Source: Desulfovirgula sp. (GTDB taxonomy: Bacteria > Bacillota > Desulfotomaculia > Desulfotomaculales > Desulfovirgulaceae). From it: a stretch of DNA of 64,000 nt. Below are positions 59,559 through 64,000 of this stretch, in pieces. The stretch spans positions 1 through 64,000 of the forward strand of contig DYEX01000113.1 in assembly GCA_020725525.1 (NCBI GenBank). The letters are read 5' to 3'. Both the position numbers and the translations under genes were made by a program. Numbering within the stretch: position 1 is the stretch's first letter; every line of letters begins with the position of its first letter. Below the pieces are notes generated by a model. The model did no database searches, was not told where the DNA came from, and saw only the letters and a program-made list of their open reading frames with translations.

Positions 59559-60362
59559 TTGAGCGATCTCAGGCCAATTGGTCTATTTGATTCGGGAGTA
59601 GGGGGACTCACCGTTTCCCGGCAGATTTTTCGCCTGATGCCTCAAGAATCCACCGTGTATTTTGGGGATAACGCCCATGTGCCCTACGGGCCCCGCACGC
59701 CGGAAGAACTAATCAGCTTTGCTGATGAGATCCTGACCTTTCTGGTTTCCTGCGGAGTAAAATACATCATCTTTGCCTGCAATACCAACTCTTCCATCTC
59801 CCTGCCCGTGGTCAGGGAGCGCTATGCGGTACCCATGATCGGCCTGATCGAGCCGGGGGTCAGGGAAGCGGTGCGGGTGAGCACCGGGGGACGCATTGGC
59901 ATCATTGCTACGGAAGCCACGATCAAAAGCGGCGCTTACCAGCGGGCGTTGAAGGCTTTAAATCCCGACCTGGCGGTGTTCGGCCAGGCTGCTCCCCGCC
60001 TGGTCCCCCTGGTGGAGGCGGGCCGGGCCGGTACCAGGGAGTCCCTGGCGGCGGTGGCCGAATATGTTCAGCCCCTGAAACGGGCGGGCGTTGATACCCT
60101 TATTTTAGGCTGCACCCATTACCCATTTCTGGAAGCCGAATTCCGGGAGGTGCTCGGCCCGGATGTAAAACTGGTGGATCCGGCGGAAGCCACCACCATA
60201 GCCGCCCGCGAGGAGATGTCCCGGTTGGGGTTGTTAAACAATCCCGGCGGTTCAGTGCAGCACCGTTATTTTGTCAGCGGTGACCCGCGGGTATTCCAGG
60301 AGACGGCACGCCTTTTTTTAGGAGAGGAAATTCCGTCCGTCAAGCAGGTAAAACTTGACTGA
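59559..60362 (+). CDS. murI: Glutamate racemase
   Basis: PIGLFDSGVGGLTVSRQI; FACNTNSS; LILGCTHYPFLEAEF; TTG start. Confidence 0.95.
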   Translation: MSDLRPIGLFDSGVGGLTVSRQIFRLMPQESTVYFGDNAHVPYGPRTPEELISFADEILTFLVSCGVKYIIFACNTNSSISLPVVRERYAVPMIGLIEPGVREAVRVSTGGRIGIIATEATIKSGAYQRALKALNPDLAVFGQAAPRLVPLVEAGRAGTRESLAAVAEYVQPLKRAGVDTLILGCTHYPFLEAEFREVLGPDVKLVDPAEATTIAAREEMSRLGLLNNPGGSVQHRYFVSGDPRVFQETARLFLGEEIPSVKQVKLD

Positions 60363-60370
60363 AAGTCGAA

Positions 60371-61426
60371 TTGTCCGGGTGCGAAAAAGTTCTTTTAGGG
60401 GATATGGTTATGGATAACAGGGGGATTCAGGCGGATAACGGGGTACGGTCGCGACGGGTGGGCATTACCACCACCGTACCCGTGGAAGTTATTTACGCCG
60501 CCGGCTGCATCCCGGTGGATTTAAACAACGTCTTTATTACCGATCCCGATCCCGGGGGGCTGGTGGAAGAAGCAGAGCTGGCGGGTTATCCCCGCAATGT
60601 CTGCGCCTGGATTAAGGGGTTGTACAGTACCGTCCTCCGTCACCAGGATATCCGCACCCTGGTGGCCGTAACCCAGGGAGACTGCAGCAATACCCATGCC
60701 CTGATGGAAACCCTGGAGCTGATCGGGGTGGAGGTAATACCCTTTGCCTATCCCTTTGACCGGGACCGGGACCTGTTGGCCCTGCAGATCGAAAAGTTGA
60801 TAGACCGCTTTGGGGTGGACTGGGTTGCGGTCAACCGGGCCCGGGAACGCCTGGATCAGATCCGGCGCAAGGTATGGGAGATCGACCGGCTCACCTGGCA
60901 GGAAAACCTGGTCAGCGGGTGGGACAACCATCTCTTTCAGGTAAATTGCAGCGATTTTAAGGGAAATCCGGACGCTTTTGAGCAGGAAGTGGACGACTTT
61001 CTGGCGCGCCTTGCGGGGGCCCAACCCCGCCGGGAAAAAATTCGCCTGGCCTACATCGGTGTACCCCCGATCATGGACGATCTTTACGATTACCTGGAGG
61101 AGCGGGGCGCCCGGGTGGTTTATAACGAAACCCAGCGCCAGTTTACCCTGCCCTTTGAGACGGAGGATCTGGTGGAACGCTACCGGTTGTACAGCTATCC
61201 CTACGGCATCTTTTACCGCCTGGAAGATATTACGCGGGAAGTGGAAAGGCGCAAAGTCCATGGTGTCATCCACTACGCCCAGAGCTTTTGCTTCCGCCAG
61301 ATTGAGGATCTGATTGTACGGCAGAGGCTCAAGCTCCCCATCCTTACCCTGGAGGGAGACAAGCCCAACCGCCTGGATGCCCGCACCCGCATGCGCCTGG
61401 ATGCTTTTATTGAAATGTTGCAGTAA
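60371..61426 (+). CDS. 2-hydroxyacyl-CoA dehydratase D-component family protein (HgdB / double-cubane-cluster-protein type)
   Basis: GITTTVPVEVIYAAGCIPVDLNN, GDCSNTHALMETLE, HYAQSFCFRQIEDLIVRQ; paired with activase. Confidence 0.82.
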   Translation: MSGCEKVLLGDMVMDNRGIQADNGVRSRRVGITTTVPVEVIYAAGCIPVDLNNVFITDPDPGGLVEEAELAGYPRNVCAWIKGLYSTVLRHQDIRTLVAVTQGDCSNTHALMETLELIGVEVIPFAYPFDRDRDLLALQIEKLIDRFGVDWVAVNRARERLDQIRRKVWEIDRLTWQENLVSGWDNHLFQVNCSDFKGNPDAFEQEVDDFLARLAGAQPRREKIRLAYIGVPPIMDDLYDYLEERGARVVYNETQRQFTLPFETEDLVERYRLYSYPYGIFYRLEDITREVERRKVHGVIHYAQSFCFRQIEDLIVRQRLKLPILTLEGDKPNRLDARTRMRLDAFIEMLQ

Positions 61427-61440
61427 CGAGGTGTATCCCT

Positions 61441-62214
61441 TTGTACTGTGGTATTGACCTGGGCAGCCGGAATGTGAAAATTGCCCTGATGGACGAAAAA
61501 GGCCGCCTGGAATTTTTTAAGTTCGATACCATCGCTTTTTACCGGGAGCACGGCTGCCTGGAAGAAGGCCGGCTGGCGGTGGATTTATCGGCCCTGCTGC
61601 CTGCCGGAACGAAACCCCGGACGGTGGTCAGTACCGGTTACGGCCGCCAGACCGTGGCCCTGAAAGGGGCCAGGGTAATTCCGGAGATCAAGGCCCACGT
61701 TCTGGGGGCGGTCCATCTTACCGGATTGTCCGATTTCACCCTGCTGGATCTGGGCGGGCAGGACAGCAAGGTGGCCCTGGTGCGGGACGGCCGGCTGATG
61801 GATTTTCAGACCAACGATAAATGTGCCGCCAGTACCGGGCGTTACCTGGAAAATATGGCTGCCGTATTGAACATCAGCCTGGACGAGCTCAGCCGCCATC
61901 ACCAGAACCCGGTGGATCTTACGTCTACCTGTGCCATTTTCGGAGAAACAGAACTTATCGGCAAGGTGGTGGAAGGGCACCCCATTTCTTCCTTAGCTGC
62001 GGGTGTGAACTATACCATTTTTAAACGCATCCGGCCCATGTTGCTGCGCCTTTTCAGCGACACCCTGGTTTTTACCGGTGGAGTGGCCCAAAACGCTGCC
62101 TTGAGGGAGATTCTGGCCAGGGAGCTGGGGGTGCGGGTGGTGGTGCCGGAACACCCCCAGTACACCGGGGCGGTGGGCTGCTGTGTGGAAGCAAAAATGG
62201 GAAGTGAGAAGTGA
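61441..62214 (+). CDS. Acyl-CoA dehydratase activase (BadF/HgdC ATPase family)
   Basis: YCGIDLGSRNVKIALMDEKG; DLGGQDSKVALVRDGRLMDFQTNDKCAASTGRYLENMA. Confidence 0.9.
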   Translation: MYCGIDLGSRNVKIALMDEKGRLEFFKFDTIAFYREHGCLEEGRLAVDLSALLPAGTKPRTVVSTGYGRQTVALKGARVIPEIKAHVLGAVHLTGLSDFTLLDLGGQDSKVALVRDGRLMDFQTNDKCAASTGRYLENMAAVLNISLDELSRHHQNPVDLTSTCAIFGETELIGKVVEGHPISSLAAGVNYTIFKRIRPMLLRLFSDTLVFTGGVAQNAALREILARELGVRVVVPEHPQYTGAVGCCVEAKMGSEK

Positions 62215-62240
62215 GAAGTGGGAAGTGGGAAGTGGGAGGT
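62205..62240. repeat. Short tandem repeat (GGGAAGT / GAAGTGG-type units)
   Basis: gggaagtgagaagtgagaagtgggaagtgggaagtgggaggt. Confidence 0.8.
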
Positions 62241-62305
62241 ATGTAGCAGTTACCAACAGGCCAACAAATGTTGGCAAAACATAACAAAATAGTTACCATA
62301 AAGTT

Positions 62306-62971
62306 ATGGAACTATTAACCATCAGCAAAGCGGCAAAAAAATTAGGCGTTCACCCCAACAGCCTGCGCAACTGGGAAAAGCGCGGCTTAATCAAGCCCGT
62401 CCGTCTGCCCGGGGGCCAGCGCCGGTACTCTATGGACGAACTCAACAGGCTCCTGCAATCCGGCCAATTGACTGATGGGCAGGAAGCAGTCGTGCTTTAC
62501 GCCCGGGTATCCACTAAAAAGCAGGCCGGCGCGGGCAATCTGGACCGGCAGATGGAACGGCTGCGAAAGTCAGCCCGGGAAAACGGATTTACCGTCAGGG
62601 CGGAATTCACAGACATAGCCAGCGGCCTGAACCAGAAGCGCCGCGGTTTAGCCAACGTACTCAAGCTGGCCGAGCAGGGCGAGTATAAGAAGCTCATTAT
62701 CGAATATCCCGACCGGCTGGCCCGGTTTGGTTATGAGTATATCGAACGCCATTTAAGGTACTGCGGCGTGGAAATAATCGCCATCGCGGAAAAAGAGCCG
62801 GAGGACGCTCATACTGAGTTGGTCCGGGACCTTTTGGCCATAGTCACGACCTTTTCGGCCCGTTTGTACGGCGCCAGGGGAGGCAAGAAGGTCAGGCAGG
62901 GGTTTCGGGAACTGATTGTGGGAGTGGAGCGGGATGAAAAAACGGGGAAAGAACAAAAAGAAGCTCACTGA
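62306..62971 (+). CDS. tnpA: IS607-family serine recombinase TnpA with MerR-like N-terminal HTH
   Basis: LTISKAAKKLGVHPNSLRNWEKRGLIKPVRLPGGQRRYS; VVLYARVSTKKQAGAGNLDRQMERL; IIEYPDRLARFGYEYIERHL. Confidence 0.93.
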   Translation: MELLTISKAAKKLGVHPNSLRNWEKRGLIKPVRLPGGQRRYSMDELNRLLQSGQLTDGQEAVVLYARVSTKKQAGAGNLDRQMERLRKSARENGFTVRAEFTDIASGLNQKRRGLANVLKLAEQGEYKKLIIEYPDRLARFGYEYIERHLRYCGVEIIAIAEKEPEDAHTELVRDLLAIVTTFSARLYGARGGKKVRQGFRELIVGVERDEKTGKEQKEAH

Positions 62972-64000
62972 ATCTGACGATGGCTTAAAGTACACCATAT
63001 GCGGCGAATGGTTTCCCCTGTTCTGGGACTGTTATCCCGACCCTTACGGCAAGGAAGACGAAACGCCTCTGGACACAGAGATGCGCCTTTTTTGTGCCTG
63101 TACCCGCTGGGCCTTCAACCGGCTGCAGGAAGGCCGTTCCCGTGAAGAGCTTAAAAAAGAAGGCCAGAAGATATTCGGCATAAACTCCCGTTTTTGTGAC
63201 GATGCCATATTAAAGGCAAGGGCCATTATTGAATCACAGAGGGAACTGCTGGCGCTGGAAATCGAAGAAACCGAAACAAAACTGGCCCGTGCAAGGAAAA
63301 AACTCAACCGGGCGGGAAAAGACCTGGATGAAACTGTTGAAGCAAACGACCCGGCAAAAATCGAGAAAGCCAAACGCACCGTGTACGGCCGCAAAGCGCG
63401 GGTTAAGAAACTGAAGACGAAGCTGGATGAGCTGAAAACCCATCAAAATAACGGCACCATGCCCACAGTAGTCTTCGGCGGTCGTTCTTTGTGGAAGCGG
63501 GTCTGCGGGGGTAGAGCCGCAAAAGAAGAATGGCGGCAGGCCCGGCAGAACCGGCTGTACGCCCGGGGGGACGAAACCAAGGGCGGCAACCCGAACATCA
63601 AGATAAGCTATCGCAGCGGAGAATTTACTTTGTCCGTGACCATTTCCCACCTTTCGGAGCAAATAGGCACAGACAGCAGAGGCAGGCCGGTAATGACGAA
63701 GGCACCCCGGGTAACGGGGAAGCTCTGGCTGCCAGAGAAGCACCGGTTGAAAGTGTGGGGATTGCTCCTTTCGGGCGCACCCTACACTGTGGAACTGATC
63801 AGGGGCAGGGACTACCGGTACAGGGTGCATATTTCCTTTGCCATAACGGCACCTGAACCGGTGACCAGTTCCAACCGGGGCTACCTGGGCATGGACACCA
63901 ACCCGGACGGTGTGGCTCTGGCCAACGTCAATTATTTCGGCCAACCCGAACCCTGGCCGGAAGGATTCGCTGTTCCTTACCCGAAGGCACTGCATAAATT
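62934..64000 (+). CDS. tnpB: TnpB RNA-guided nuclease-type protein (3' truncated by window)
   Basis: Open frame from ATG 62934; FCACTRWAFNRLQEG; RuvC-I-like GYLGMDTNPDGVALANV; follows IS607 tnpA. Confidence 0.88.
   Translation, partial: MKKRGKNKKKLTESDDGLKYTICGEWFPLFWDCYPDPYGKEDETPLDTEMRLFCACTRWAFNRLQEGRSREELKKEGQKIFGINSRFCDDAILKARAIIESQRELLALEIEETETKLARARKKLNRAGKDLDETVEANDPAKIEKAKRTVYGRKARVKKLKTKLDELKTHQNNGTMPTVVFGGRSLWKRVCGGRAAKEEWRQARQNRLYARGDETKGGNPNIKISYRSGEFTLSVTISHLSEQIGTDSRGRPVMTKAPRVTGKLWLPEKHRLKVWGLLLSGAPYTVELIRGRDYRYRVHISFAITAPEPVTSSNRGYLGMDTNPDGVALANVNYFGQPEPWPEGFAVPYPKALHK

Larger units (their letters stand above)
62306..64000 (+). mobile_element. IS607-family element (TnpA serine recombinase + TnpB), right end outside window
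   Basis: Adjacent tnpA and tnpB genes; no 3' end visible. Confidence 0.85.

Overview
High-GC, low-AT-promoter chromosome segment, probably from an anaerobic Firmicute of the Desulfotomaculum/Pelotomaculum type (inferred from gene content). Main contents in order: an FAH-family hydrolase; a cobalamin-riboswitch-controlled bza-like operon (two ThiC-like paralogs, methyltransferase, DUF2284 protein, B12-binding radical SAM) predicted to make a benzimidazole lower ligand; MFS, PadR, a leaderless molybdate/tungstate-binding-like protein and TauE; a minus-strand cluster (N-acyl amino acid racemase, GNAT, M20 deacylase, YkvI permease) consistent with D- to L-amino acid conversion; a decayed arsenic/mobile region (RT remnant, acr3 pseudogene), YraQ-type permeases and a YedE/TusA selenium-sulfur pair; hcp; a 97-nt tRNA with tRNA-Sec-like architecture but a GCA (Cys) anticodon and U73; arsC, sfsA; a complete Wadjet (JetABCD) locus; an arginine operon (argC-J-B-D-carB-argF-argG, without carA or argH) behind two ARG boxes; an unannotated candidate type I toxin-antitoxin locus; a CBS-GGDEF protein; a PTS enzyme I homolog that lacks its phospho-histidine; cell-wall genes; murI; a two-gene dehydratase/activase (double-cubane-type) pair; and an IS607-type element (serine recombinase plus TnpB) cut by the window end. 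Two dispersed intergenic repeat families were found by eye. One is flanked by CCCAGCACTCAC/GTGAGTGCTGGG, and an element with such ends sits in a peripheral stem of the B12 riboswitch. The other is a TTCAGTGA-hairpin family, and one copy lies between jetB and jetC. Strongest leads: the Sec-like tRNA-Cys, the repeat families, the His-less enzyme I, and the small-toxin/antisense-RNA locus.
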